From the NCBI RefSeq assembly GCF_003688915.1, contig NZ_REFU01000001.1:3906001-3970000 (forward strand): a stretch of 64,000 bases of DNA. The letters are read 5' to 3'. Every line of letters begins with the position of its first letter. Within the stretch, counting starts at the first letter, position 1. The translations under genes and the position numbers were made by a program. This document shows positions 33,108 through 42,092 of the stretch, piece by piece. A model generated the notes under the pieces. That model had not been told where the DNA came from. It made no database searches and was given only the letters and a program-made list of their open reading frames with translations. Origin of the DNA: Rhodococcus sp. SBT000017. GTDB taxonomy: Bacteria; Actinomycetota; Actinomycetes; Mycobacteriales; Mycobacteriaceae.

Positions 33108-34753
33108 CTCCGCCTCTTCGTTGCAGTGCGAGTCGCGGTGCGAACTGCACCGCGTTCGGGTGCCTGTGCTGCTGCGGTCGGCGTCGGGTTGTGCAGCGGG
33201 TTTTGCGCCGTGTGCAGGGTCGTGCGAAGGGTGGTGCTCGGCACCACGGTGTGCAGTGACGGTACCGACTTGCCGGCAGCCATCACGGTTCGATCCGGAC
33301 GCACGATCGCCGCGACAGCGTGACCGTGTGAGAGCCACCGTCCGAGATCGGACGAAGCCGCTACCTCGACCACCGCGGCACCGCGCCGCTCGACCTCGCG
33401 TCGCTGCTCGATGGTCAGGGGTGTGGCGGAGACGAGCAGGAACTGTCCCGGAGCAACGTCGTCCAGGCGAGTGCCGTTGTTCATGATGCTGTTGGGGCAG
33501 AGTTTTCCAGCGAGACCGCGAACCGGTCCACGCGATCGCAGCACGAACGGCGATCGGGTGAGCGACGGTGTGGTGCTGGCGGTCACCTTTGCCCCGATGA
33601 ACGGCAGGCGACCGAGAGCAGGCGCGATATTGGTCCGCATGATGCCGGTGAGCTTGCTCCCGCCGGTCATGGCCCATCCCATCGCGACAGCCAGCTCGAT
33701 CATGGCCTTGGCGTGCGTTTTTCGCTCGATTTCGTAGCTGTCCAGTGCACAGTCGTGCACGTGTCCGTCGAGTGCGCCCACCAGCTTCCACACCAGGTTA
33801 CGAGCATCGCGCACACCCGCACCCATGCCTTGGCCGATGAACGGCGGGGTCAGGTGTGCGGCGTCTCCGAGAACGAAGACCCGGCGATCACGCCATCGAT
33901 CGGCCACCTGTGCCCGAAAGGTGTACTCGGCGCTGCGAATCAGCTTCATCTCTGGGATCTCGGCGGAGGTGAACCACGGTGCGATCAGAGGGTGGATGGC
34001 CGAGAGGTCGGTGAACTCGTCGAGGGTCTCGCTGTCGAGTAACTGGAACTCCCAGCGATACCGGGTGGTTCCGATGCGCATGTACGTCGCCGATCGCTCG
34101 GAATCGCACACCTGATGCACGCCGTCCCACTGATCGAGGTCGACGTCGGTCTCGATATCGATCACCAACCACCGCTGCTCGAAACCGAGGTCCTGCATCT
34201 TCGAGCCGATGGACCTGCGCACCACACTGTTGGCGCCGTCGCAACCGAGAACGTAGTCGGCGCTCACCCAATGCGGGGTGTCATCGTCGGTGGAGTTGTA
34301 CGAGACTCGGACGCCGTCCTTCAGATTCTGCACATCGGTGATCTCGCATCCACCGCGCATCTCCACGAGGTCGTAGCGGGAGACATGAGAACGCATCAGC
34401 CGTTCGAGATCGGGTTGGTCGAACATGTTGGCCTGCGGATACCCGTGCGGTCGGTCGTCCGGGTCGCGCTCGAACTCGGCAAGGGTGCGAATGTCTTTGG
34501 TGCACAAACGTAGTCCGCGTCCGGGACGGGAGATAGCCGCGAAGTCCTCGCCCAGTCCCAGGTCGTCGAGGATGCGGTACACCTCGTCGTCGAGGTGAAC
34601 CGCGCGGGGCTGCGGAAAAACGTCCTCCCATCGGTCGAGTACGAGGGTGGGAACGCCGTAGCGGGCCAGCAACAGTGCAGCGGTCATTCCCGTCGGCCCT
34701 GCGCCGATGATCACCACCCGGCGGTGCGCGCCGTCGGACTCGTGTCCGGTCAT
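33104..34753 (-). CDS. MhpA-like FAD-dependent aromatic hydroxylase
   Basis: This 549-residue flavoprotein adds an ortho hydroxyl group to a phenol using NAD(P)H and oxygen. Conserved parts are VVIIGAGPTGMTAALLLARYG (FAD fold), the DG motif in YVLGCDGANSVVRR, and the GD motif in RVFVLGDAAHLTPPFIGQGM. A thioredoxin-like C-terminal region follows. Length and motifs match 3-(3-hydroxyphenyl)propionate hydroxylases. The last 40 residues are low-complexity Thr/Arg/Ala and look unusual. It is coupled by ATGA overlaps to the FAH gene upstream and the SDR downstream. The catechol it makes is probably the substrate of the operon's extradiol dioxygenase. Confidence 0.88.
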   Translation of the reverse strand: MTGHESDGAHRRVVIIGAGPTGMTAALLLARYGVPTLVLDRWEDVFPQPRAVHLDDEVYRILDDLGLGEDFAAISRPGRGLRLCTKDIRTLAEFERDPDDRPHGYPQANMFDQPDLERLMRSHVSRYDLVEMRGGCEITDVQNLKDGVRVSYNSTDDDTPHWVSADYVLGCDGANSVVRRSIGSKMQDLGFEQRWLVIDIETDVDLDQWDGVHQVCDSERSATYMRIGTTRYRWEFQLLDSETLDEFTDLSAIHPLIAPWFTSAEIPEMKLIRSAEYTFRAQVADRWRDRRVFVLGDAAHLTPPFIGQGMGAGVRDARNLVWKLVGALDGHVHDCALDSYEIERKTHAKAMIELAVAMGWAMTGGSKLTGIMRTNIAPALGRLPFIGAKVTASTTPSLTRSPFVLRSRGPVRGLAGKLCPNSIMNNGTRLDDVAPGQFLLVSATPLTIEQRREVERRGAAVVEVAASSDLGRWLSHGHAVAAIVRPDRTVMAAGKSVPSLHTVVPSTTLRTTLHTAQNPLHNPTPTAAAQAPERGAVRTATRTATKRRR

Positions 34754-35685
34754 CGGTAGGAGACCCGGGTGCGCTGAACCCCCAGATCCAGGGCTCCGTC
34801 GGGAGTCGAGCTGGTCAGTTCGAGGACGTCGCCGTCCTGCAGGAAGTCGGGGTTCTTGGCCTGCTTCTTGAAGAAGACCTTCCACTTGACCGACGGCGGA
34901 ACCAGCGATCCGATCATTTCGATCGGCTTGGCAGGGGCCTTCAAAGCGGTACCGCCGGGAGTGCCGGTGAGCAACAGATCGCCCGCGTCGAGGCGCTGGA
35001 ACTTGCTCAGAGCCTTGAGCGACTCGACCGGACGGTAGATCATATCGGCGACCGTACTGTCCTGTCGCACAGAGCCGTTGACTCGCAGAGTCAGTGCGAG
35101 TTCGCCGAACCGGTCGAACTCGCCGGCCTCGAGAAGTACCAGCCGCGGCCCGACCGGAGTGAACGTGGGATACGACTTGCCCTCGTAGAACTGAGTTTTC
35201 GGCAGCTGAACGTCACGTGCCGAGACGTCGTTGGTGATCACGAGTCCGGCGACGTACTCGGCCACGTTGGAGGCGTCGACCTTGGTCCCGACAGTGAGCG
35301 TCTTGCCGAACACCAGCCCGATCTCGATCTCGTAGTCGAGCAGCTTCACATGCGGCGGCTTGACGATGTCATCGGTCGGGCCGCTGATCGATCCCGAAGT
35401 CTTGCGGAAGAACGTCAGCGGAACGGTGTCGGGGTTCATGCCCGAATCCTTGACGTGCGAAACGAAATTGGTCATGTTCGCCATCACCCGACAGGGTGCG
35501 GTGACCGGGGAGATCAATGACAACGTTTCCACGGCAACGACATCGGTGCCGGACCGAGCTGCCTCGATGGCTGTGCGGTCGGCGAGGAGCTCGGCGGTGG
35601 TGGTAGCGGAGGTATCGATGCGCGACGCGCCGACCGGGGTCTCGACCCACCAGGCGTCGGCGGTGCGGAGTACAGCGATGCTCAT
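34750..35685 (-). CDS. Fumarylacetoacetate hydrolase-family protein
   Basis: This 311-residue enzyme belongs to the FAH fold that hydrates, decarboxylates or hydrolyses ring-cleavage products. The metal-binding acidic cluster is visible in VKLLDYEIEIGLVFGKT, with a further Asp in ITNDVSARDVQLPKTQFYEGKS. GPRLVLLEAGEF, GDLLLTGTPGG and FLQDGDVLELT are also family typical. It overlaps the dioxygenase gene upstream and the hydroxylase gene downstream by ATGA. In this operon it most likely cleaves the C-C bond of the meta-cleavage product, in place of an alpha/beta hydrolase. Confidence 0.88.
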   Translation of the reverse strand: MSIAVLRTADAWWVETPVGASRIDTSATTTAELLADRTAIEAARSGTDVVAVETLSLISPVTAPCRVMANMTNFVSHVKDSGMNPDTVPLTFFRKTSGSISGPTDDIVKPPHVKLLDYEIEIGLVFGKTLTVGTKVDASNVAEYVAGLVITNDVSARDVQLPKTQFYEGKSYPTFTPVGPRLVLLEAGEFDRFGELALTLRVNGSVRQDSTVADMIYRPVESLKALSKFQRLDAGDLLLTGTPGGTALKAPAKPIEMIGSLVPPSVKWKVFFKKQAKNPDFLQDGDVLELTSSTPDGALDLGVQRTRVSYR

Positions 35686-36815
35686 GAGGATGCCACTTTC
35701 ATCAGGCCACGAAGGCGTTCGGTGTCGAACTCGTTGTCGTTACGCAGGGAGGAGAGGATCGATTTCAATTCGTGTATCGACGCTTTGCTGGGGGCGATTC
35801 CGAGGAAGTCCTTGGTCGCGGGCGGCCCCCACTGGGCCAGCCCGGACGCCGTCATCGGGGCCCAACCGGGTTCGAGGGAGTTGTCGAACATATCGCCGTC
35901 GCTGAAATGTTCCACCAGGAAACCGTCGGGATCACGCCAGTAGTCGAAGATCTGGCTGCCCTGGATGTGTCTGCCGATACCCCAGGAATGCTTGTATCCA
36001 CGCGCGGTGAGGAATTCGCCGCCGGCGGCGATGGCGTCGATGTCGGTCACCTGATAAGCCGAGTGCACGTACCGATCCGAGGGACCGAGAGTCATGGCGA
36101 GCGTGTGATGATCGGACGGGATGCTGCCGCGATCGCAGCGGATGAAACTCATCACCGGACCTCGGTCGCGTTGGCCGTCGTAGTAGAGGAAATCGCTGAC
36201 GATCAGTCCCAGGTGATGCAGATACCAGTTCAGGTTTTCCAGATAGTCCACTCGCTGCAGCACCACATGCCCGAGTCGTTGTACTCGTGCAGGCTGATGC
36301 GGTGGCCGCTGAGTGGCGTTCACCCGATTGCGGGGATCGCCGAAGTTGTAGGTGTGTGTGTCCTGGCCCGGAAGCTCCGGGTGTTCGGTGTATCCCGAGA
36401 CGACCTGAACGGGCTGACCACCCGGATCGGTCAGAGTGACCGCGATACCACCGAGTGTGTCGGGTAGGCGCTGGACCCGCTGCCCGGTGGCCTCGGCGAG
36501 TCGGACGACGTCGGCATCCTCGGCGGCGGCGAACGCTGCACCGACGAAACGAGTTCGCTTACCGCGTCGGATGATCACGCACGGTGAGCCGATGTGGGTG
36601 CCACGGAGGTGAATTTCCTCGGACGTGCGCAGTGAGACGGTGAATCCGAACGCCACGGCGAATGCCTCGGCCTTCGCCAGATCTGGTTTGCGGAACTCGA
36701 GCCATGCGATGTCGCGCACCTTGATGATCGGGTCGGTGGCTTTACCCGGGTGCTCGCCGGGCAGCGCGCCCTGATCCACATGCATGTTCTTGTGGCCGTC
36801 GACGTCGTGTCCCAT
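35682..36815 (-). CDS. Type I extradiol dioxygenase (VOC family)
   Basis: This 377-residue two-domain enzyme opens catechol rings next to the hydroxyls using Fe(II). The N-terminal VOC domain spans about residues 30-145 and the catalytic one about 178-310. Iron ligands can be seen as His183 (RLGHVVLQRV), His236 or His237 (PSDHHTLAMTLG) and Glu302 (GFLVEHFSDGD), with supporting HSAYQVTD and GRHIQGSQIFDYWRDPDG. The ATG has GAGGGAGG upstream. As first gene of the operon it faces a TetR gene across a promoter with repeated TGAC/GTCA sites. The hydroxylase in the operon would make its substrate. Confidence 0.88.
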   Translation of the reverse strand: MGHDVDGHKNMHVDQGALPGEHPGKATDPIIKVRDIAWLEFRKPDLAKAEAFAVAFGFTVSLRTSEEIHLRGTHIGSPCVIIRRGKRTRFVGAAFAAAEDADVVRLAEATGQRVQRLPDTLGGIAVTLTDPGGQPVQVVSGYTEHPELPGQDTHTYNFGDPRNRVNATQRPPHQPARVQRLGHVVLQRVDYLENLNWYLHHLGLIVSDFLYYDGQRDRGPVMSFIRCDRGSIPSDHHTLAMTLGPSDRYVHSAYQVTDIDAIAAGGEFLTARGYKHSWGIGRHIQGSQIFDYWRDPDGFLVEHFSDGDMFDNSLEPGWAPMTASGLAQWGPPATKDFLGIAPSKASIHELKSILSSLRNDNEFDTERLRGLMKVASS

Positions 36816-36831
36816 CAGCCCTCCCTCGTTG

Positions 36832-36889
36832 TTGACACTATCGTCACCTATGACTGCTGAGTCAGTCAAGGATATTGACAAAATCGTCA
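36832..36889. promoter_or_regulatory. Repeated TGAC-N-GTCA operators
   Basis: TTGACACTATCGTCA (36832-36846) and TTGACAAAATCGTCA (36875-36889) match at 13 of 15 positions, and each holds TGAC-N6-GTCA. Between them TGACT-GCTG-AGTCA (36851-36864) is a third, differently spaced palindrome. They sit in the divergent promoter of the ring-cleavage operon and its TetR gene, so binding would repress both. Confidence 0.65.
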
Positions 36890-36939
36890 GCGGTGAGGAA
36901 GAGTCAGGGCGTCGACCAGCGCAGACAGAAGTAGGGAAC

Positions 36940-37593
36940 ATGACAGAGACCCCGAATCGGCTCGAGCGGCGCAAAGCACGCACTCGCGGTGCGCTGATCG
37001 CGGCGGCGCAAGGATTCATCGCCCGCGGCGAACTGAACGCGCCGATCGCAGAGATCACGCAGGCTGCCGACGTCGGGATGGGGTCGTTCTACAACCACTT
37101 CGAGAGCAGAGAACAGCTGTTCCAGGCCGCGGTCGACGGCGCGCTCGAGCTGTTGGGTATCTACCTCGACTCGCTGACCGATGTTGCCGCCGATCCTGCC
37201 GAGGCCTTCACTCGATCCTTCCGAATCGCCGGCCGCCTGTTTCGGTTGCGGCCCGAGTTGAGCCGCGTACTCATCCACTCCGGCCCCGAATTGATCACCT
37301 CACCGCACGGTCTCGGTCCTCGCGCCGCGCGAGACATCGAGGCCGGAGTCGTTGCCGGATACTTTCGCGTCTCGGACATCCAGCTGTCGCTGGCATTGGT
37401 CGCGGGTGCACTGCTGGGCATGGGGCAGCTACTGCTGGAGCAACCCGAGCGGAGCGACGTCGAGGCCGTCGACCAGATGGCCTACAGCGTTCTGCTCGCC
37501 CTCGGCGTATCCGACGCCGATGCACGAGACCTGTGCGCGCGATCGCTACCGCCCATGAGTGACGTACCCAGCGTGGACGGGGACAGCGAGTAG
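36940..37593 (+). CDS. TetR regulator of the ring-cleavage operon
   Basis: This 217-residue repressor starts at an ATG with AGGGA four bases upstream. An in-frame ATG at 36850 would run through the operator sites and is less likely. The helix-turn-helix region reads RGALIAAAQGFIARG, then PIAEITQAADVGMGSFYNHFESREQLF at about residues 25-55. The ligand domain is helical with no named motif. It is divergent from the dioxygenase operon, and the repeats in the shared promoter are its probable binding sites. An aromatic metabolite is the expected inducer. Confidence 0.85.
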   Translation: MTETPNRLERRKARTRGALIAAAQGFIARGELNAPIAEITQAADVGMGSFYNHFESREQLFQAAVDGALELLGIYLDSLTDVAADPAEAFTRSFRIAGRLFRLRPELSRVLIHSGPELITSPHGLGPRAARDIEAGVVAGYFRVSDIQLSLALVAGALLGMGQLLLEQPERSDVEAVDQMAYSVLLALGVSDADARDLCARSLPPMSDVPSVDGDSE

Positions 37594-37615
37594 CCACCCG
37601 CCCACGCCGGCGAGC

Positions 37616-38449
37616 TCAGCGGGCGTGCGTCTTCTCCAGATCCCGGATGATCTCGGCGATCGCGCGGTCCTTGACGAGTCTGCGTTCCAGAATCGGGTTG
37701 AGAACTCCGCGGAACCAGAAGTACGGCGTCCAGGTGGACGGCGCGATGAGGCGGGCCCGACGCGTGCGGACCGAGTGCACCAGCAACTCTGCGGCGCGCT
37801 GCGAGGGCAGACGGCGGTTCAGCGGCCAGGGTAGAAACCCGCCGATTCGCTGGCCCATCGGATCGCTGTCGAGGGTGTTGCGAGCCAGATCGGTATCCAC
37901 CACACCGAAATACGCGAGACCCGCTGTTGCGCCCGCGGCGGCGAGTTCGATTCTCAGGGCGCGGCCGAGCTGTTCGACGGCCGCTTTGCTCACCATGTAG
38001 GCAGAACCGCCCATGCCGGGAGTGAAGGCGGCGCACGACGACACCAACAGGATGTGGCCGCCGCTCGCGACGATCTCGTCGGCCGCAGCACGCACGATGT
38101 TGAGCACGCCGCCGAAGTTCACGGCCATCACCGAGTCGAAGACCGCGCGGTCGATGGTCCTGATGGTGGCGGGCGGGGGCGTGATGCCGGCGTTGGCGAT
38201 CACGATGTCGAGACCGCCGAACGTGCTCATAGTCGCGGCAACGCAGTCGGCCATTGCATCGGGATCGGTGACGTCGCCGGTGAGCAGCAGGATTCGTCCG
38301 GAACTCGTGGCGTCCGCGGGGAAGTCTCGATCGACCACGGCCACGGAGGCTCCCGCGGATACCAATTTCGCGACCGTCGCAGCTCCGATTCCACGTGCGC
38401 CACCCGTCACCAACGCCACTTTTCCCGGTAGCTCGATGCTGTTCTTCAT
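37616..38449 (-). CDS. Short-chain dehydrogenase/reductase
   Basis: This 277-residue classical SDR has the cofactor loop VTGGARGIGAATV at about residues 14-26, VDRD after the second strand, NAGI near residue 87, and catalytic Ser, Tyr and Lys in LVSSCAAFTPGMGGSAYMVSK. The C-terminal tail FRGVLNPILERRLVKDRAI suggests a lipophilic substrate. The ATG overlaps the stop of the Baeyer-Villiger monooxygenase gene. In this operon it could form the ketone that the monooxygenase turns into an ester. The direction is not proved by sequence. Confidence 0.87.
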   Translation of the reverse strand: MKNSIELPGKVALVTGGARGIGAATVAKLVSAGASVAVVDRDFPADATSSGRILLLTGDVTDPDAMADCVAATMSTFGGLDIVIANAGITPPPATIRTIDRAVFDSVMAVNFGGVLNIVRAAADEIVASGGHILLVSSCAAFTPGMGGSAYMVSKAAVEQLGRALRIELAAAGATAGLAYFGVVDTDLARNTLDSDPMGQRIGGFLPWPLNRRLPSQRAAELLVHSVRTRRARLIAPSTWTPYFWFRGVLNPILERRLVKDRAIAEIIRDLEKTHAR

Positions 38450-39975
38450 GTGGGCTCCCTCGTGGTCACGAGCTCGGTATCGGGTCGGAAATCTGCACTG
38501 CGCCAGTGATAATGGCCGAGTTCGATGCTGGACATGCGTCGGGTGAAATTACGCACCGAACCGGGCCAGTACGTCACGTTTCGGCCCGAAGGGCTCAGGT
38601 AGTAGCTGCTGCACCCGCCGGAGTTCCACACCGATCCCGCGAGCTTGCGGTCGGTGTGTTCGGCGAACGTCGACTGCGCACGCATGCTCACCTCGAGCGC
38701 CGTGATCGCGTTGGAGTCCATGGCGCGTAGCGCCGCCAGGATGTAGTTCACCTGAGCCTCGATGGTGACCACCTGCGAGGTGTACACCACCGAGTTGGGA
38801 CCGAGCAGCATGAAGAAGTTCGGGAAGCCGTGCACCGTGGTACCTCGGTACGACGACATCTCGCCGTCGGGCCACTTGTCCGCCAACGATTTTCCGTCGC
38901 GGCCGACGATGCGCCGGAAGCCGGTGTGGCCGGACACGGTGAATCCGGTCCCGAGGACAATCGCGTCCACCTCGTGCACGGTCCCGTCGGTGGTGACGAT
39001 GCCCTCGGGCACGATTCGAGCGATGCCGGTGGTCTCGACGGTGACGTTCTCTCTACACAGTGCGGGGTAGAACTTGTTCGAGAAGGTGGGTCGCTTGCAG
39101 CCGAATTCGTAACCGGGCGTGAGCTTCTCGCGAAGAACGGGATCCTTCACCTGACGGCGCAGGTGAGCGCGGCCCACCGCCGTGAGCGGTGCCAACAACG
39201 AGCGATGGCTGATGAGTCCGGGGACCAACGCTTCCTGGAACAGATCGAACACGCGGCGCATGGCCCGCTGGGCCCGGGGGTACTTCCGCAGCACGGATCG
39301 GCCGGATTCGGAGATCGGCCGGTCGGGGTGCGGAAGAATCCAGGTGGGCGTCCGCTGGAACAGAGTCAGGTGTGCGGCCTCGGGGGCCAGCCGCGGGACG
39401 AACTGCACCGCAGATGCGCCGGTGCCGATGACGGCGATGCGTCGACCCTCGGCGGAGTGCTCGTGGTCCCACTTCGCCGAGTGGAACACACTGCCCGAGA
39501 ACGATTCCAGGCCTTCGATCTTGGGCGTGGCCGGCTCGCTGAACGGTCCGAGGGCTCCGATCAGGATGCGCGCCGACCACGTTCCTGCGCTCGTCCGCAC
39601 CACCCATCGGGCCTGCGCGTCGTTCCAGGTTGCGTCCAGTACCTCGTGACCGAAGCGGATCCGATCCCGGATCCCGAACTTGTCGGTGCAGTCGTTGAGG
39701 TACGCCTCGATCTCGGGCTGCAGCGGGTACAGCCGCGTCCAGTCCGGGTTGGGTGCGAAGGAGAACGAGTACAGGGCGGACGGGATGTCGCACTGCGCAC
39801 CGGGATAGGTGTTCACGTGCCACGTTCCACCGACGGCGGTGTCGCGCTCGAAGATCAGAAAGTCGCCGCGTTCTTCCTGCTCGAGTCGGATCGCGGCACC
39901 GAGGCCGCCGAAACCCGCGCCGATGATCGCGACGTCGATGGAGGGCAGTGCGGTGCCGGCTTGTGTTGCAGTCAT
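38446..39975 (-). CDS. Baeyer-Villiger-type flavin monooxygenase
   Basis: This 509-residue FAD/NADPH enzyme inserts oxygen next to a carbonyl. The FAD loop is IIGAGFGGLG (residues 18-27). The family fingerprint FxGxxxHxxxWD is present as F159-S-G161, H165 and W169-D170. The NADPH fold is AVIGTGASAVQ (181-191), followed by FQRTPTWILPHPDR. The ATG has GGAG 13 bases upstream. It is adjacent to a reductase, a diiron-like protein and an SDR, all minus strand. The set resembles mycobacterial lipid- or ketone-modifying gene groups such as that of MymA, without the same order. Confidence 0.9.
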   Translation of the reverse strand: MTATQAGTALPSIDVAIIGAGFGGLGAAIRLEQEERGDFLIFERDTAVGGTWHVNTYPGAQCDIPSALYSFSFAPNPDWTRLYPLQPEIEAYLNDCTDKFGIRDRIRFGHEVLDATWNDAQARWVVRTSAGTWSARILIGALGPFSEPATPKIEGLESFSGSVFHSAKWDHEHSAEGRRIAVIGTGASAVQFVPRLAPEAAHLTLFQRTPTWILPHPDRPISESGRSVLRKYPRAQRAMRRVFDLFQEALVPGLISHRSLLAPLTAVGRAHLRRQVKDPVLREKLTPGYEFGCKRPTFSNKFYPALCRENVTVETTGIARIVPEGIVTTDGTVHEVDAIVLGTGFTVSGHTGFRRIVGRDGKSLADKWPDGEMSSYRGTTVHGFPNFFMLLGPNSVVYTSQVVTIEAQVNYILAALRAMDSNAITALEVSMRAQSTFAEHTDRKLAGSVWNSGGCSSYYLSPSGRNVTYWPGSVRNFTRRMSSIELGHYHWRSADFRPDTELVTTREPT

Positions 39976-39992
39976 GAGAGTTCGAGCTCCTT

Positions 39993-41111
39993 CTACAGAT
40001 CGAGGACGACGACTTCGCCGTCGACGGCACCACGCGAAACGCACAGGGTGAGCGAGTTCTCGCGTTCGGAGGCATCGAGAACGCGGTCGCGGTGATCGAC
40101 GCGCCCGCCGACGAGACCGACCACGCACGCTCCGCAGAAGCCTTGGCGGCAGGAATAGGGCTGGTCCGGCCGCGATCGACGGAGGGCGTCGAGAGCGGTC
40201 TCCTGGGCACCGACCTCGACGGTTTCGCCGGAACGGTCGAGCTGCAACACGAACGGCCTGCCGTCGACCACCGGTGCGGGCGCGAACAGTTCGGTGTGGA
40301 ATTCACGGACGGCCGTACTCGAGAGGGCCTCGGCGCGAAGCCGGCTCGACAGTGCCGCGGGCCCACAGACGTACATGGCGGAGTTGCCCATCCCGAGATC
40401 GACGATGTCCGTCGGAACCGGAAATCCGTCGACATCGTCGGTCTTGACGATCACATGACCGCGCGAGGTCAGTGCCAACTGCTGCAGTAGGGCAACGAAC
40501 GGCAGACTCGCCCGAGAGCGACCGTGGTAGTATAGCGTCCACCGCGCCCCGTCCGCAGCGGCGCGTTCGATCATCGCCCGGATGGGTGTGATGCCGATTC
40601 CTGCGGCCACGAAGAGGTAGTGCTCGGCCTCGGCCATCGGGAAAGCATTGCGGGGTCCGCGAACTCGTAGGACATCACCGCGAGAGAGGGTGTGAATCTC
40701 GGTGGACGCCGTGCCGCCGGGGATCCTGCGGACGCTGATGCGGTAGCGATCACCTGCGCCGGGGCGACCGGCGAGCGAGTACTGCCGCACCGAGCCGGCT
40801 GGGGTGGTGACGTCGATGTGCGCGCCGGGCAACCACTTCGGAAGCGGTGCACCGTCTGTGCGAGAGAGCAGCAGTGAGCGAACATCCTCGGCCTCGTCGA
40901 TCGTGTCGTCGACGACGGTCTCGAATTCGTATCCGACGCTTCGCCGGGGCCGCGCCGGAGACAGGGCCGTCACGATCGACGAATCGGTGACGAGTTTGGC
41001 GTAGACGCGGGACACGGCACCGACGGTCCGCAGTCCGAGGCCGGGCGCGTTCACGGTGACCTCGCCCAGATGGCTGTGGGTGGGAGTGTTCACCACGTGA
41101 GTGCCTGTCAT
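39993..41111 (-). CDS. Ferredoxin reductase with C-terminal 2Fe-2S domain
   Basis: This 372-residue electron-transfer protein has a flavin-binding segment SVRQYSLAGRPG, a nucleotide-binding segment LFVAAGIGITPIRAM, and a plant-type iron-sulfur domain at the end. The cluster Cys residues lie in YSCRQGFCGACVVG and, about 30 residues later, LTLCVSR. The layout FNR then ferredoxin matches phthalate dioxygenase reductase-like proteins. It is coupled by an ATGA overlap to the diiron-like protein gene just upstream, which makes it the likely electron donor for that protein. Confidence 0.9.
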   Translation of the reverse strand: MTGTHVVNTPTHSHLGEVTVNAPGLGLRTVGAVSRVYAKLVTDSSIVTALSPARPRRSVGYEFETVVDDTIDEAEDVRSLLLSRTDGAPLPKWLPGAHIDVTTPAGSVRQYSLAGRPGAGDRYRISVRRIPGGTASTEIHTLSRGDVLRVRGPRNAFPMAEAEHYLFVAAGIGITPIRAMIERAAADGARWTLYYHGRSRASLPFVALLQQLALTSRGHVIVKTDDVDGFPVPTDIVDLGMGNSAMYVCGPAALSSRLRAEALSSTAVREFHTELFAPAPVVDGRPFVLQLDRSGETVEVGAQETALDALRRSRPDQPYSCRQGFCGACVVGLVGGRVDHRDRVLDASERENSLTLCVSRGAVDGEVVVLDL

Positions 41112-42022
41112 TGCTGGGCCGCCAGGGCTGCGGGGGAGACGGCGAGATACTGCACTGCTTTGTCGATGTCGCCCATCTTCGAGGGGTGGAAGCCCGGACG
41201 GATGTAGAGGGCGAGCTGTACGAACAGGAACGACAGACCGGGAATGAGGTTCTTACGGGACGCGCGTGCGAAAGCGAGGGGCCAGGGAGTGTGCATTCGG
41301 CGCTTTCCGGTGCGCGGCGTGGCAACCGAGTTCTTGTACAGGTACGCGGCGGTGGTGAACCACAGCACGGCCAACCCGGCACTGGCCACGACTGCTGTTC
41401 GGGCCCTACGGAATCCGCCACCGTCGACGTATTGGAACGCGTCGAATGCGACGTTGCGGTGCTCGAGCTCTTCCGCGCCGTGCCAACGGAGCAGGTCGAG
41501 CATCGTGGGGTCGACGCCGATGCGGTCGAATTCGGTGTTGTCGAGCAGCCATTCGCCCACCACGGCAGTGAAGTGCTCTGCTGCTGCGTAGATTCCGAGG
41601 CGTTCGTTCAGCCATGCTTTGCCTGCGCGGCCGGTGAGGCCGTGATCGCCGAACACCACACCCACGGCGAAGCGAATGCGCTGCAGAATCGGTTCGATGT
41701 CCACTCCGTGCGCAACGAGGTAGTTGCGGAAGCTCTCGTGGGAGGACGCGTGCGTTGCTTCCTGGCCGACGAATCCCACGACTTCCTCGTGCAGCCTGCG
41801 GTCGTCGATGAACGGCAGGGCGCGGGCGAACACGTCCGCCATCGCGCGTTCGCCCTCGGGCAGGACCAGATGCATCACGTTCCAGAAGTGGGTGGCGTAC
41901 CACTCGTGGGGGATGTACTGGAGCGGAACGCCGGACCAGTCGAATGTCACCGCGCGCGCCACTATCGCGTAGGACTCGTCCGTGTACTGCTCGTTCGAGT
42001 CGGCCGCCTTGTTCCGAGACAT
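41108..42022 (-). CDS. PF10118-type metal-dependent, diiron-like protein
   Basis: This 304-residue protein starts at an ATG with CGGAG eight bases upstream. The family is annotated as a metal-dependent hydrolase, but the visible ligands look ferritin-like: Glu/His in GQEATHASSHESF, AAEHFTAVVGEWLL and GAEELEHRNVAFD, in the order of a four-helix diiron centre. A hydrophobic helix at about residues 225-245 suggests membrane contact. Being coupled to a 2Fe-2S reductase supports an oxidase or oxygenase role rather than hydrolysis. It heads an operon with the reductase, a Baeyer-Villiger enzyme and an SDR. Confidence 0.8.
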   Translation of the reverse strand: MSRNKAADSNEQYTDESYAIVARAVTFDWSGVPLQYIPHEWYATHFWNVMHLVLPEGERAMADVFARALPFIDDRRLHEEVVGFVGQEATHASSHESFRNYLVAHGVDIEPILQRIRFAVGVVFGDHGLTGRAGKAWLNERLGIYAAAEHFTAVVGEWLLDNTEFDRIGVDPTMLDLLRWHGAEELEHRNVAFDAFQYVDGGGFRRARTAVVASAGLAVLWFTTAAYLYKNSVATPRTGKRRMHTPWPLAFARASRKNLIPGLSFLFVQLALYIRPGFHPSKMGDIDKAVQYLAVSPAALAAQQ

Positions 42023-42075
42023 TTCGAAACTCCGTTTCTTCGAGATGGTGATGCTGCTGACACCGATGCTACATA

Positions 42076-42092
42076 GCAACATATTATGTTGC
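42076..42092. promoter_or_regulatory. Perfect 17-bp palindrome, TetR operator
   Basis: GCAACATA-T-TATGTTGC is perfectly symmetric, with a further half-site GCAATGTTGC directly after it (42091-42100). It lies between the divergent diiron-protein operon and a TetR gene, 43 bases before the TetR ATG, and should control both. Confidence 0.7.
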
